A stretch of 64,000 bases of DNA from Pogostemon cablin (GCA_023678885.1 CM042970.1:2582355-2646354); one strand, 5' to 3'. Shown: positions 44,851 to 58,430, counted from the first letter of the stretch. Translations and numbers: made by a program. The notes: a model not told the origin generated them from the letters alone.

Positions 44851-47800
44851 TGTTGGAAATTATTAATTTCCATTATAATCTAATTGTGGGCAATATATTA
44901 TTATGCAATTATATTAGCTATTCAATTATATTATGGACTTAATTAAGTGATCCAATTAAGATTAAAAGTTCATGGGCTATAATAATAATTAATATGGGCC
45001 AAATGAGTAGATACCCAATACTACATGATTAGGTGATTATGGGTGGTCTAGTCAAGTAGTATATAAAGGCTCCCAGGTTATGGTCCCCAATATACTAAGT
45101 CGCACATGGTCTTCCCTTCTCCCCATCGGGAGGGATTACTACGGTCCCCATAAGGAATAAGGAGGCTTAGTTGAGGAAGGTCATATAACCATTGATCCTG
45201 AATTCGTGTTCCGCCTAGAGACTCATTGGATCAGGTACGCTTCCGCTTTACGGTTTTGATCTTGGTTTATCATAATAGGGTTAAGGTTTTATGGATTTAT
45301 TTCCAACAAGTGGTATCAGAGGCACCCTATTTATGATTATCTGAGATCTGATTCGTTGTTGTTGATCTTATTAAATCATTGATTTAATACTTTAGCGATT
45401 GATGGTGTCAGTTTGTTAATTTGATTGTGGAAATTACATTGGCAAAATTTTGGATATTAAGTCGTCTAAACAGGCTTATATGGGATAATTATGTGGATAC
45501 ATCAATTAAGGTTTTCATGCAAATTACCATTTGATTTATGTTATTAGAATACATACTGACATGCTTCATGTTTCTTAAAACAATTACGAGAATGCGTATT
45601 CGGGATTATGATCGAATATTTATTTGACTTTGATTTGGTGAATTGGATGATGTTTGACAAATAGTTTTATCATATTATTATTGTATTCAATCCTTGCTAA
45701 AAAAGTTTTTATCTCAGCATGACTTTATGCATGATTGAAATTTGATAAAATTCATAAATACAGCAATTTTCGTCCCAATCAGTTAGTGGGTTTTCATTTA
45801 AGAATTTGGAATCCATCTGCGTAACATATTATTTTTGGTTATACAGTATAGTGGGTTTGGTATGATAATTTTATAATAAAATATTTTCCAAATTCAGTTG
45901 ATTATTGATTTAATTATTTGTGGTTATTAAATCAATTTTTATACTTATTTATTAAATTGGGATTTTGGAATACCTAATTAAGTAAAGGAGATCTTTCATC
46001 ATTATAGGGTATGAATCATCTAATATTCCCATTTGGTTAGTGGAATTTAATTAAATTAAATTGGGGAGACAGTTAAATGTCGTTTAATTAAATTAAATAT
46101 TTTAATATTTATTTAATTAGTCTAGTAAACCTTCAATCTAGTCAATCGAAGCACCATGTTGCCACAGCAATATCGTGTGTGGAGAAAAGCTTTATTGAAA
46201 TTACATAGATGGGTGTGGTATTATTTATGTGTTCTGTGTTCGGCCCACAGGTAGGCACAGTTTGACAGAATAATAACACACATGTGATAATAAGTATGTG
46301 ATGATTATTTGGATTATTCATGTGAACATGAGTCGGTCCACAGATAGACTCTTGTTTGACAGAACTTATTGTCAATACTTGATTGTTACACCAAGATTAC
46401 CCCTGCAATTAATTTTTGTCCACAGATGAGGTTAATGTTGCACAAGGTGTCTTGTGATGGGTCCCTAATTAATAATGTTTTGCAAGTGTATCTTCATGCG
46501 GGTATTGATCGGCCCATAGGTAGATTAATATTTGGCAGAAATACACAAGCACATGTGGTGGTAAATATGTGACGATTATTTGTTTAACATGTGAGTAATA
46601 AGTCGGCCCACAGGAAGGCTATTGCTTGACAGTTTTATTGTCAATATTTGACTACTACAAAGAGGTGTCACTTACAAGTTAGTATTGTTGTCATTGGACT
46701 TGATACTAATGTTGTGCTCGATTCCTTGAGATGATTCTACACTATTTAAAATTTGAAAGATTATAAAGTTTAGTGCAAGCATGATAATCATTTTGGATTA
46801 ATTCTCTATACAATTAAGAAGTCTGTTAATTAAGTTTAACTTATGTCAACAACAAAATTATACATGATAAGAACTTCAACAATAAGGATGAACTAATAAG
46901 TTTCTAACAAACTCTGTCTCAATAAAGTATAAGGGCAACAAAGAAAAATCCATTTGGAAAGCTGTTAAAAAGAAACTAAAGTATAATCTTTCGTTTTCTC
47001 CTAAAGGCTTGTGGAATTGTTTTATAATACACCACATTAAGATTACTTAGTATGAATGGTGTTGTGGTGTAGTTAAAAGACAAAAATAGTATTCCACAAT
47101 ATATGGTTACTAATTGGAGAAATACTAAAGATTGCAGCTTATGGTCTCAATAAAGTTCCAACCAAAGTAGTTGTGAGAACTCTTTGAGTTTCACATATGG
47201 TGATATCCAACTAAGGCTAGATCATTGGAATCTACTAAAGAAAATTGGATTCAAATAGATACAAACTACTTTATTGGTATTAAATAAAGATAATAAATTT
47301 ATGATCCAATTGATCGGATCATATTTGAGACGGGTAATACGGTATTATGTGAGGATGTTGATTTTGGTGGAAGAATAATATTAGAGACATTGTCCTTAAG
47401 GGGGAGTCGATTCGATCCTCACTTATGCTTTAAAGAATTGGTGCAAATTCAGAATAACGATATGACAATGTCAATAATATTTAAGGAATAATAAATTCAA
47501 CAACCTCAAGAATTAATGTCACTAAGGAAACCACTAGAGTTGGGAGAAAGATAATTCAGAAGATTATGTAGTTTTCTCCTAAATAATGAGGACACTATGG
47601 AATTAATGGTAGAATATTCAAACAATGTTCATCAAACCATGAAAGGTCCAATTACTCCAAAGTGTGTTAATACTATAAGTTATGAGTATAAATCAATACA
47701 AGATGATTGGTTTGCATCTTGATATAGGATTATACTCAAAAGGGAAGGAAGTCATTATTATAAGATAATCGTGACATCAGTAACACATTTTGATCTTGAA

Positions 47801-49610
47801 TCATATTGTATGGATGTAAAGATAAAGTTCCTTGATCGCAACACTGATGATACGATCTAAATGGTTTAAGAACTAATAGGAAATCCATCTATGCATTCAA
47901 GCAAATTTTTTTCGTAAAGGAATCACAAGTATCATCATGAAGTAAGTGTCTCATTTGGTTTTGAGACAAATGTAGATGATTATGTGATTCAGTGGGAGAA
48001 TGTTTAAGTTAAACTAAGGGAGGCAAGTGCAGTCTCAATCAGGTGCCCTAAAGTTAAACTAAAGATTTAAGAAATGTAGAAACATTTCATATTCATTGGT
48101 TGTTGGAAGTTGTTGTATGATGAGGTCTCTACAAGACCTAATTTGGCTTATGTTGTTGGTATATTAAGTAGACATTTAAGTAACTCTAGTATGGATCTTT
48201 ATAAAGTATGTATAGAGAACTAAGAATAATATGCTTGTACATCAGGGATCAGATTTGTTAGAGATCATGAGGAATTCTGATTCTGAGTTTGTTGGATGTC
48301 AATACAGTATAAGATCCACTTCAGGCTATATTTTTTGTTGGTCGGAGAGCTATACAAGTAAAAGTATTAAGCAAACACTTTAGCTCATTAACCATGACAA
48401 CAGAATTAGTAGCACACTAAGGGCATTCAAACATGAAATAAAGGTCGCGAAGATTTGTCAAATAAAGTTCATTGTGACAGTTAGTTCGCAGTAAAGTATT
48501 TATGACAAGAATACTTATAAGTCAAACAAATTGACATAGAATTCTTGGTTGTTAAAGAAAGTGTTTTGTGTAGATAAAATTTTAGAAGAGCATATTATGA
48601 TAGACTCTAAATACGGATCCGTCATTTATGTATTCAACGCCCTATAATTTTTATGAGCTAGCTACTCATATGGGTGTGATATGGTTTTAGAATACATTAG
48701 TTCAGTGGGAGTCTATATTTATTGTTCTTTAAAATTTTCAAAAACACTTTGATTTGGATAATTCAGTTTTCTGCAGAATTAAGTTGATGGTTTTGAATTC
48801 ATTGTGAATTTACTAAAGTTAATTTTTCATTTTGTAATATTTTATATTATGGATTGGTCTCACTAAAGTTTAAAGTTGGACCAGTTGGAAATAGACATGA
48901 TGTTGATCACATTTAACATGTAATTTCCATGCTACTCACCATATTTGATCTATGTCATTGAGTATATTGATATTGGTGATTGTCGGGGTTTAATCACGAT
49001 TTATAATATGGTGAATGCCGCGGTAGTTCCATATTAGTATATGAGATGGACCAGATTGTTGAGTATAGCCTGAAGAGGAATAGCATAAAGTTGCGCAACT
49101 AAGGACTCTTGATATAATTGCTAACGGAAAATATATATAGCCCAAGTGGGAGATTGTTGGAAATTATTAATTTCCATTATAATCTAATTGTGGGCAATAT
49201 ATTATTATGCAATTATATTAGCTATTCAATTATATTATAGACTTAATTAAGTGATCCAATTAAGATTAAAAGTCCATGGGCTATAATAATAATTAATATG
49301 GACCAAATGAGTAGATACCAAATACTACATGATTAGGTGATTATGGGTGGTCTAGTCAAGTAGTATATAAAGGCTCCCAGGTTATGGTCCCCAATATACT
49401 AAGTCGCACATGGTCTTCCCTTCTCCCCATCGGGAGGGATTACTACGGTCCCCATAAGGAATAAGGAGGCTTAGTTGAGGAAGGTCATATAACCATTGAT
49501 CCTGAGTTCGTGTTCCGTCTAGAGACTTATTGGATCAGGTACGCTTCCGCTTTACAGTTTAATCTCGTTAATCATAATAGGGTTAAAGTTTCATGGATTA
49601 ATTTCCAACA
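44851..49610 (+). mobile_element. Ty1/copia LTR retrotransposon, structurally complete, coding decayed
   Basis: LTRs 44851-45308 (458 bp) and 49155-49610 (456 bp) both begin TGTTGGAAATTATTAATTTC and end TTTCCAACA, and are nearly identical. The 5-bp duplication atata flanks the element (44846-44850, 49611-49615). A primer-binding site complementary to initiator Met-tRNA (tggtatcagaggc) starts at 45311, and a purine-rich cccaagtgggagat precedes the 3' LTR. The interior has no long ORF. An RNase H remnant at about 48235-48420 reads NSDSEFVGCQYSIRSTSGYI. Dead for protein, but the near-identical LTRs suggest it moved fairly recently, presumably in trans. Confidence 0.93.
46200..46640. repeat. Diverged internal repeats in the copia element
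   Basis: A module with cggcccacaggtag, a gacag(t/a)-rich part, and acacatgtg...gtgatgattattt recurs about three times (near 46230, 46330 and 46510-46625). It lies between the PBS and the decayed pol. Confidence 0.65.
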
Positions 49611-49786
49611 ATATAAACAATAAATATTTTTTTATAATTTAATGAAAAAAAATGTATAAAGTTGTTGAGATTCGTTAAAAAAGTGAGTATTATTAAGATA
49701 TACATCTAGTTCATTTTAATGAACGTGAACAATGTTGAGATAAATAGAAAAGAAATTTTAAATTAATTAGCGGGACAGAGAAAATA

Positions 49787-49998
49787 ATTAACTTCATTGT
49801 CAACCCTAGAATACGTTGTTGTTGTTTTTTTTATTATTAATCCTAGAATACGTTGTTGTTGTTTTTTATTATTATTATTATTATTATTATTTTTTTTTTT
49901 TAATATTATCTTATGATAAAAGAATGTGACGATTTTACAATCTTAAATTAAACTAATTTAATACAATCCCTGTAAGAATACTTCCCGATTGGTTGTTA
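49787..49998. other. AT-rich spacer with short duplication
   Basis: cctagaatacgttgttgttg occurs twice (about 49805 and 49843), followed by an (ATT)n run. No gene. Confidence 0.6.
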
Positions 49999-50015
49999 CA
50001 GGTTGGATTCTAGAG

Positions 50016-50248
50016 GCCCCCAGGGCATAGCTCAAGTGGTAGAGGGGAGGGTGGAAAGGCCTTCCAGCTGAGCTTGGTTGCTGCAGGGTGGGGGTTCGAA
50101 TCCTGCCTTTGGCATGGATTTGGCCCCTTGCAAGCACAAGTTTAACAGTGAGCCCTCTCTATAAGCCACTTGAGGCACATCCTGCGATTTACCTCCTCCA
50201 CCAATCCCCAGGGCAGGGGCGGTGGGGGCCCCTAATGGTGGGGTACAC
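50016..50248 (+). mobile_element. tRNA-derived SINE, 233 bp
   Basis: Pol III promoter boxes are visible: A box tagctcaagtggtagag (from 50028) and B box ggttcgaatcc (50093-50103). A perfect 17-bp target duplication, caggttggattctagag, flanks it (49999-50015 and 50249-50265). Resembles Au-type plant SINEs. Not a tRNA gene, since the acceptor stem and 3' half are absent. Confidence 0.9.
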
Positions 50249-50502
50249 CAGGTTGGATTCTAGAGTGATTATTAATGCGGATTGACTTTAGGTTGTATGC
50301 AGTTATAGTTTTTCGACAATATAGCTAGCATAGACGTTATTTACTATAATAGTTGCATTTAATTACACGTGCGAAAACATAAACATTTTTTGTTAGATAG
50401 CTTATAGCTTAATTAAATAAATTTAATGCGACGACTTGGGATAAAACAATAGATCCATACCCAAAATTTCACCCAATTTAACATGAAAGAGTATTGCATT
50501 CG

Positions 50503-50504
<2 letters not shown>

Positions 50505-50577
<73 letters not shown>
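50505..50577. repeat. (TA)n microsatellite
   Basis: About 72 bp of alternating TA. Confidence 0.95.
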
Positions 50578-50579
<2 letters not shown>

Positions 50580-51150
50580 GATCGATGAAGTATTACTATT
50601 ATACATTACAATTGTTACCACAAACTGTTATCCCCATAATATGAGTGAAAATTTAACTATATTTGAGAACGTAGTAATAGTTGGAGTATAATTATCATAA
50701 ACAATTGTCATGGAAATTGAACTTTATGTGATACACCATCTTTTATGCCATATGTTTATATAACATTTTAAGAGGAGACTGGCCGTTACTAACAATTTAG
50801 GAGTTAGTAACAAAATAAAAAAATGAGGATCCTAAAATTTTTAATTTTTTTTATATATTAATAAACTTTCATTATATCACAAGAAAAATTATAAAATGAG
50901 AAATAATTTATCTTTATATCTTTACTACATTGATCATATAAAATGGAAAATGGAGAATTGTTGAAGATGAGAACATGTAAATATTAGATAATTTAAATTA
51001 CTAATTTTGCATTAATAGAAAATATAAATATGGTATTTAAAGATTTTTTTAGATAATTTTTGTATAACTATTTTTGACTTTTCAAGAAGAAATAAAAAGA
51101 GTTGATGTAATGTACAAGCGTGTACACTATATATGTACATAACTCATTTT
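50578..51150. other. AT-rich spacer
   Basis: No gene or clear element ends seen. Confidence 0.4.
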
Positions 51151-51484
51151 CATAAATGGATCATGTATATAAAGCTCATAACCCGGTAACGTATCATTCG
51201 TTCTCTGATTCTCTCACTTTCTCCGCCACACAACTCCCTCACTCTCTCCGGCACGCGCCGATATCTCACTTCTTCCACCACCAAACCGCCGCCACAACCA
51301 TCGTCTTTCAATTCGCCTATCACATAGTCGCCTCCTCCTTATCTCAATTTGCTATCATCGGTCGTCCCTTTCTCTTAATTCGACGCCCTCTGCTGCTTCG
51401 TCGTAAGTGCCTCTGCTCTGTCTCGTCGTCTGCCCTCACGACATCGTCTTCCGCCCTTATGGATGCCTCAGTCGTCTTTCCCTA
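51150..51484 (+). other. C-rich transcribed-looking segment, unknown
   Basis: A 109-codon frame (51156-51485) of Ser/Leu/His-rich composition with tctc and ccgcc runs, like a 5'UTR. I recognise no domain and do not call it a gene. Confidence 0.25.
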
Positions 51485-51499
51485 AGATACTCTAATTTC

Positions 51500-51950
51500 T
51501 TTTTTTTTGATCGGTAATGAAAATACACTCTAGATTAGATTTTTTTTTCTTTTTTGGTTTTCTGATCGGTAATTGGGTAATGAGAAATTTGGGGATTAAT
51601 TTTTTCCTTACTATTTCAATTATTAATTGAACAATCTCATCTTTGACGTAGCAATTCTAATGAAAAATTATTTCTTAGTAGGAGTTGGTTGAAACCAATT
51701 AGATAATTTTTGGAGTTGGAGTTCTGCGGAGAACTTGTGAATTTGGAGTGGAATATTTCTTTCAAGGGATGAAACCAATTAAATCATTTTGGAGTCGATT
51801 GTTAATTTTAGGATTCGGGATGAAACCAATTAGATCATTTTAAAGTTGTTGGAGTATGTGAAGAACTTGATGGATTGGAGTCTAATGTTTCTTACAGGAA
51901 TTGGGAACAGTTAGATCATTTTAGATCATTTTTTTATATCTATAAATAAC
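51500..51950. repeat. Loose direct repeats
   Basis: gaaaccaattagat(c/a)att is repeated at about 51689, 51772 and 51823, with a partial copy near 51905. Spacing is irregular (about 50-85 bp). Confidence 0.6.
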
Positions 51951-52233
51951 AGTATTATTTTTTATTCGTTAATGTATACTTTTTTCTTCATAAATGTATA
52001 CAGTTAGATAATTTTTTCTTCGTGATGTATTATTGTTTATTCATTAATGTATATTTTTTTCTTCATAAATGTATACTTGTATCAAATTTCTGAAATTGAT
52101 TTGTTGTACACTCTAGGTTATGTATTATTAATTTGTATATTTTTAATAAATGTATTAGTTTTTACAATAAAGTTTATATAAATATAAATGAAAATATTGA
52201 TGTAAAATATCAATATTTGTAAAAATTTTAAAA

Positions 52234-55200
52234 TTGAAAAAAGTAATATATTTTATTCAACTGAACTTGCAATCACATTATCATGGCAAAGAAAAGCTAG
52301 CTGTTAGTAATGGTTCTACTCTCTCCATATCTCATATTGGTGATAATGTTGTTCCTTCACTTCATTCCAAAACTCTCATTCTAAAAAACGTACTCTGTGT
52401 TCCTGATATAACAAAAAATCTTCTCAGTATATCTACATTCACCAAAGATAATTCTGTTTTTATTGAGTTTCATAATTCTTATTGTCTTGTTAAGGACAAG
52501 AATACCAACCAAACTCTGCTGAGAGGCATGCTTATCAAGGGACTCTACCAGCTTGATCTCTCACATCTCCCAGCAAGAGTTGGCTCATCTTCCTCTGAAA
52601 AGTCATACTCTACATATCAGTGTAATTCAGCAAGTACACCCTCTGTGTTTCCTATCTGTTTTCATTCTAGTTCTGATTTTTCTCTCTGGCACAATAGACT
52701 TGGTCACCCATGTAAAAATACTCTCAAACATGTTCTGAATTCCTTACACGTTCCTACTCATGACGCTCACCATGGTTTTTGTGAAGCTTGTAAAAAGGGC
52801 AAATTACATAACATGCATTTCCTAAGCTCTTCTTTTAAAACTACTGCTCATTTTCAACTTGTTCATTATGATATTTGGGGCCCTGCTCATGTTCAATCGA
52901 GGGAGGGTTATTCATATTATATTCATTTTGTGGTGACTACACCAAATATACTTGGATTTTTCCCATGCATAAAAAATCTGAGGTTCAGTTTATCTTTTCT
53001 CAGTTTAATGCTCTGTTGAGAGACAATTTTCCACCAAACTTAAAGCCTTACAAACTGATTGTGGAGCAGAGTACAAAGCCCTTATACCTCTTTTCAAGAC
53101 CTTAGGTATTCAACTAAGGCAATCTTGTCCCTATACACACCAACAAAATGGTACAGCTGAACGAAAACATCTACATATTGTTGAAACAGGTATCACTCTT
53201 CTTGCTCAAGCTTCCCTTCCTTTTGAATTCTGGTGGGATGCATTTGTTACAACCACTTACACTATTAATCACCTACCTACACCTGTTCTTAATCATATAT
53301 CTCCTTTCCCAAAGGTTGTTCAATTCTATGCCTGAATATTCATTCCTTAAAACCTTTGGGTGTTCTTGTTTTCCTTACCTTCGACCCTATAATAGTCATA
53401 AACTTCAGTTTCGAAGCTCTAAATGTATTTTCTTGAGTTACAACTTACTTCATAGAGGCTACAGGTGTATAAACTCTACAGGACGAATATATGTAGCAAG
53501 AACGGTGAGTTTTAATAAGCAGGAATTTCCATACCTTTCTCTTTTCCCTTCCACATCTGTTACACCAATTTCATGTATCTCTCCTTCACTTCCTGTTTTA
53601 CCTCTTGCTCTATCTGGTACTTCTTCTCCATCATTATCTTCATCTGACCAACCAAGAACTTCACCTGCCTTTCTACTCCTCTTTCTTTTGAACAGCCCAC
53701 AAATTCTCACCTTCCAAGTGATCCGTCATATATCCAGCCTCCATCTCCTCCAAGTCCGTTACCTATCCAGCCTCCATGTCCTCCACATATTCAGCCTCCA
53801 TCTCTTCTACCTGATAGTTCTACTACTTCTACTTCTTTACATTCGATGATCACACGATCCAAAGTTGGTACATATAAGCCCAAGGTTTACGTCGCTACCG
53901 CATCCTCATCTTTCCCCATTTCAGAATCATTATCTGTCAGTGATGCTTTACAAAATTTTGAATGGAAAAAGGCCATGGATGAGAAATATGTTGCTCTTAT
54001 GCGAAATAACACTTGGGAATTGGTTCCTTATTCTCTCGAGATGAATCTTGTCACTCATAAGTGGGTTTATAGGGTTAAGTATGCCTCAATGGCCCTCTTG
54101 ATAAGCTTAAAGCTCATTTAGTGGCTCGAGGTTTTCAAAAAACTTTAGGGGTTGATTATTTTGAAACCTTTAGTCCAGTTGTGAAGCATGTGACAATACG
54201 ACTTGTTTTTTCTCTTGCTGTCACTAGAGGTTGAAAAATACATCAAGTTGATATTAATAATGCTTTCTTAAATGGTGATCTTCTTCAGCCTGTTTTTATG
54301 ACTCAACCACAGGGTTATGTTGATTGATTCTTCACGACCTTCTCATGTTTGTAAACTGGTGAAGGCTTTATATGGATTGAAACAGGCTCTTCGAGCGTGG
54401 AATGACAAGCTCAAACAATCTTTACTTTCATGGGACTTCATTAGTACAGTCACTGATTCTTCTCTCTACTATATTCGACAAGATGATAAGCTATTGTTGG
54501 TTCTGGTTAATGTTGATGATATCTTAAACACAGGGGATGACTCTTCCATGATCACTTCTCTCATTTCACAGTTGCATAATCGGTTTTCTCTAAAAGATCT
54601 TGGTCAAGTTCATTATTTCTTGGGTCTTGAATCACATCACGTTGCAGATGGAATTTTGTTGAATCAAGCTAAGTATATTCGTGATATTCTTTGTAAAGCT
54701 TCGATGTCAACTTGCAAATCGAGTCCTACTCCCTACTGCTCCAGTATTAAGCTTAAGCTTCTTGACAGTAATCCTTTTGATCATCCTACATTGTTTAGGA
54801 GCATAGTTGGGGCTCTTCAATATCTAACCATGACTAGACCAGACATTTCCTTTGCTGTAAACAAGTTAAGTCAATTTTTGCATGCTCCAACAGTTAATCA
54901 TTGGAAGGCATGCAAACGTGTTTTACGATATTTACAAGGCACTGCTACAGCTCAACCAGTGATTTTTGCATATTTTTGGGTCCTAATCTCATTGTTTGGA
55001 GTTCAAAGAAGCAACCTGTTGTTGCTAGAAGCAGCATAGAATCTGAGTATCGAAGCTTAGCAGCCACAACTACTGATCTTATTTGGGTTCGTTCTTTGTT
55101 TACAGTCTTCTAGTGACTCCTTCTATCATCTCGTGTGACAATAGCAGTGCTGCTTCGTTGGCTGCTAATCCAGTTTTTCACCAACGAACAAAGCACATAG

Positions 55201-55332
55201 AAATTGGATGTTTGATACATCTCTTCAGAAGGTCAACTTGCAGATGCATTAACTAAACCTCTTTCTTGTACTCGTTTCCTAAATATGCGTAGGAAAATTT
55301 CCTTAACAGAACCCGATCCAATTGTGGGGAGC
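52234..55332 (+). pseudogene. 5'-truncated Ty1/copia polyprotein, frameshifted
   Basis: Order: end of the protease/pre-integrase region (SISHIGDNVV, then VLCVPDITKNLLSIS), integrase zinc finger (LWHNRLGHP... FCEACKKGK), integrase start DIWGPAH, a frame change near 52930 (DYTKYTWIFPMHKKSEVQF), the RT start (WKKAMDEKYVALMRNNTWEL), then HLVARGFQKTLGVDYFETFS and VDINNAFLNGDL, a further frame change near 54320, and LVNVDDI in place of YVDD. It ends with RNase H (SSIESEYRSLAATTTDLIWV). Gag is missing. At least four frame changes and a stop at 54232-54234 (RG then TGA). Inactive. Confidence 0.9.
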
Positions 55333-55505
55333 ATATTAAGATAATAGAACTTAGAGGTTAATTAGTTAGTTAATTATAGATATTATTTGAGTTTATCTTT
55401 ACACGTGTATAACTCTCAGTAGACTAGAGAGGGATATATTCTCTGTAACAGTTTGTAAAACTAACTTCTCATTCTATCGAAATATCTTTCTCTCTCTTTC
55501 CTTCT
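55333..55505 (+). repeat. 3' LTR of the truncated copia element
   Basis: Directly follows the purine-rich attgtggggagca and begins tattaagataatag (a decayed TG start). Carries a TATA-poor U3 and a CT-rich end near 55505. No 5' LTR was found upstream, which agrees with the 5' truncation. Confidence 0.65.
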
Positions 55506-56290
55506 TTATGTTTCTCTCGATTCTTAACCGTCAAAAAAGTGGGAGAGCATATTTTATTTGAGTACATATTCAAAACTCAGAATAACATATTGCATGTAGA
55601 TAGCATGGTATTGTAGGCTACAAAGGCATGAGAGCCCCGACTAGGTGTAAAAATAAAAAAAGAAAATCACACTTTTCTTTTGTATACTTACCGTCAAAAT
55701 AACATTTAAACATCTTTTATATTTGTTCGACAATGAAATTTATTATATATATATTTTCAACAAATTCAAAACATATTTTAATTTAAAATTAATGATCTAC
55801 TTATACTATATTTTACATGCATTATCACCGAGAATTAAATTTTATTGATAAAAAACATGTGTACACTTAATACACACTTGACTTAACACACCAAATCAAT
55901 GATAATGATGTTTTCAGAGTAGAAATTACTATGTAAAATCTTCATAATGTTGTCTGATTTTTTATAAATACACATATTACAGTAATGGTTGAAATAAAGA
56001 ATTCTATTATTTCGCTTTATTTAATTTATAAAACCAAACTATGTATTGAGATATATACTGCAATATATGAAGATTTTTTTTTTACATAGAGAAACAATAC
56101 AATATAAAATAAATAATAAGAACTTTTAATTTTTTAGTTCATTTTATTTTTTATCATTTAAATATTTGATGATAACGGCGTAGTACGTGGGTTATGTGAG
56201 AAGTATTTGTGAATCACATTAAAAGAAAGAAATTTACCCCCACAAGTGAAATATGTAAGAAGTATTTGGTAATCGCATTTAAAGAAAGAA
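55506..56290. other. AT-rich spacer
   Basis: No gene. A short repeat gaagtatttg(t/g)(g/t)aatc(a/g)cat is doubled near 56200 and 56260. Confidence 0.4.
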
Positions 56291-56456
56291 ATAAAACGTT
56301 AAAAAAAAAAATGACTAGTAAATGCCGGTTCCAAATTTCAAATTGGTGGAACCGGCCCCACCTCCAATTCCTTTTATCAATTTGTGTAGTATTCCACTAT
56401 TCCTGTTGCTCTTGTGTGTTTTTTTTCGTTTTATTTATTATTTTTATTTTTTTTTA

Positions 56457-56725
56457 AATTTAATTTTAAGGGTATAATTGTAATTTTATCCTTATAGTTT
56501 AAAAGTTTAATTTATCCCTAGAGTTTAGGGTTTATGGTATAATTGTAATTTTATCCTTATGATTTAAGATATAATTTATCTCTAGGGTTTAAGGTATAAT
56601 TGTAATTTTACCCTTATAGTTTAGGGTATAATTTATCCTTAGGATTTAGGATTTAGGGTATAATTGTAATTTTATCCATAAAAGTATAATTTATTCCTAA
56701 GGTAAAGGGTTTAGGGTATAATAGT
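56457..56725. repeat. About 60-bp tandem repeat, four units
   Basis: gggtataattgtaatttta(t/c)cc recurs at about 56470, 56535, 56593 and 56655, with ttatccctagagtttaggg between. Flanked by ggtggaaccgg / ccaccaattcattcggtgg words that may be the ends of a larger element. Confidence 0.8.
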
Positions 56726-56879
56726 CAATTAAGTATAATAAATTTAAAAATAAAATAAAAACAACATTAATAAAAGAGGAGGAATTAATTAAGAAGAGTG
56801 AGGACTAAAGTTCCACCAATTCATTCGGTGGGACTGTTCTACCCTAGTTGCTCTAAAAAAAGAATTACATGACAATTAG

Positions 56880-57960
56880 ATGTATTATTACTTTTCTTTA
56901 AAAATGTTGTCATTTTTTTATATTATAAATTATTTATTAAATAAGTGTAATAAAAATTTCTCATTAGGACAGTTTTCATTTTCTCAGTATATAGCACTAG
57001 TGATTAACTTTTATGTAAAAAACTAATAAGGTGATCGCGTGCTATCCATTTTTCATGATTTTATGCATGGATCCGGTATATAAATTTAATCATATTTATT
57101 TGGGATAAGTGAAAGTATAAAAAAAATACCTTAAAATATATAAATCAATCGAGTGAAAAATGTATTCTCTATTTATTTCATATTAATATATTGCATGTTC
57201 TTCATTTATATACCTATATATATCTCTATAGATTTAAATTTTATGGTGTTATTGAATTTTATTATTTCATTCTATGCACCTGATAAAATAAAGTTTCTAA
57301 TAATTTGATATATTCAACTCACAATTAGAGTTGATGAAATTAAGTTTTGAAAAAAATTGAACTTGAGTTACTTAATGAATTTTATAATGAATTAAATAAT
57401 TATCCATTCTTAATGTAATTATAACTAATAAAATTATCATTTAAAGAATACTTAATTCAGAATAAAAAACAAAAACAAAACAAAATGACAAAGACTTGGA
57501 TGAAACCGTCTCACGGATCTTATTTCATGAGACGGATAGAGTCTCATCCCAATTAATGAATTGATACCATGAAAAAACTCTCTTTATTTTTTTTATTATT
57601 TTTAATTATTTTTATAGTCAACCTTAATTAATTAAAACTTGTCATAATTATTTTCTTAAAAAAATTTTATATTTTTTTATGAACAATATTGATTTTTATA
57701 TTTAACAAATTTTTGAATATTATTTTTTTATTTTTATAATTAGCATGTTATAAAATTAAAAGTGAAAATATTTTTAGTAAAAAGTAATATATGATGAAGG
57801 AAAAATGATAACCTATCTCGCAAAAAAAATTAGTAACGCGAATAAAAAGTGATATTTGATTAATAAAAAGTGATAACTAATTTTAATTGAACAATTAATA
57901 GGACAAATAAAAAATGGTATCATTTTTATTAAAAGTGATAAACGAAAATAGAAAGTGATA
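56880..57960. other. AT-rich spacer
   Basis: Contains gatgaaaccgtctcacggat, a word often seen in plant repeats, at about 57510. No gene seen. Confidence 0.4.
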
Positions 57961-57964
57961 ACCA

Positions 57965-58430
57965 TTAAATTAATGTTTACGAGTTCGAATCCATAGGGTC
58001 ACTCGTAAATAGTTCAATTTAGTGGTCGTACCCTAGTTGATGAACATAAGAACATTCGGGTTGATTGATCGTACCGTCAATCTAGGGATTTAAGTTTGCA
58101 CACTAGGCTAAATGTTTAATTCGTATAATTAACTAATTTAGTAAACGGGAGGGAATCGTCATTCAAAACTATGTTTGTCTCACTTGGTTAAATTTATAAT
58201 TAATTTTCAATCTACTTTGCTATTTAAAAATTGAGTTGATTTAATATTTGTGTTATTTTCATATTGTCACCAAATCAAATCCTGCCTTATTTATTTTTAT
58301 CATTTTCAACACTTAAATTTAATTAAAAATTCATTATATTCTCTTGGGTTCGACCCGTACTCGTCGTTGTACTAAGTATTAGTGTGAGTCGGATATAAAT
58401 TTTATTTTGGTAGGCCGACGACAACCTATC
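57965..58430 (+). mobile_element. Probable gypsy LTR remnant
   Basis: The segment ending ctcttgggttcgacccgtac, tcgtcgttgtactaagt and acaacctatca resembles the 3' part of plant Tat/Athila-type LTRs. A similar ending occurs in the LTR at 11710-13277 (ctcccttgggttcgatatt). No target duplication was found. Confidence 0.45.

Larger units (their letters stand above)
44748..49786. mobile_element. MITE split by the copia element
   Basis: Left part from actccctgtccccgtaaata to 44850, right part from 49616 to about 49786 (ending gcgggacagagaaaa). The parts join at the atata duplication into one family-typical MITE of about 275 bp. Confidence 0.6.

Noticed and set aside
46142..46572. Short ORFs in the copia interior
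   Set aside because: No retroviral domain matches; they coincide with internal repeats.
50016..50103. tRNA gene
   Set aside because: Only the promoter boxes match; the cloverleaf is incomplete and a 17-bp target duplication marks it as a SINE.
51156..51485. 109-residue Ser/Leu-rich ORF
   Set aside because: Looks like CT-rich leader sequence; no homology recognised and no splice context.
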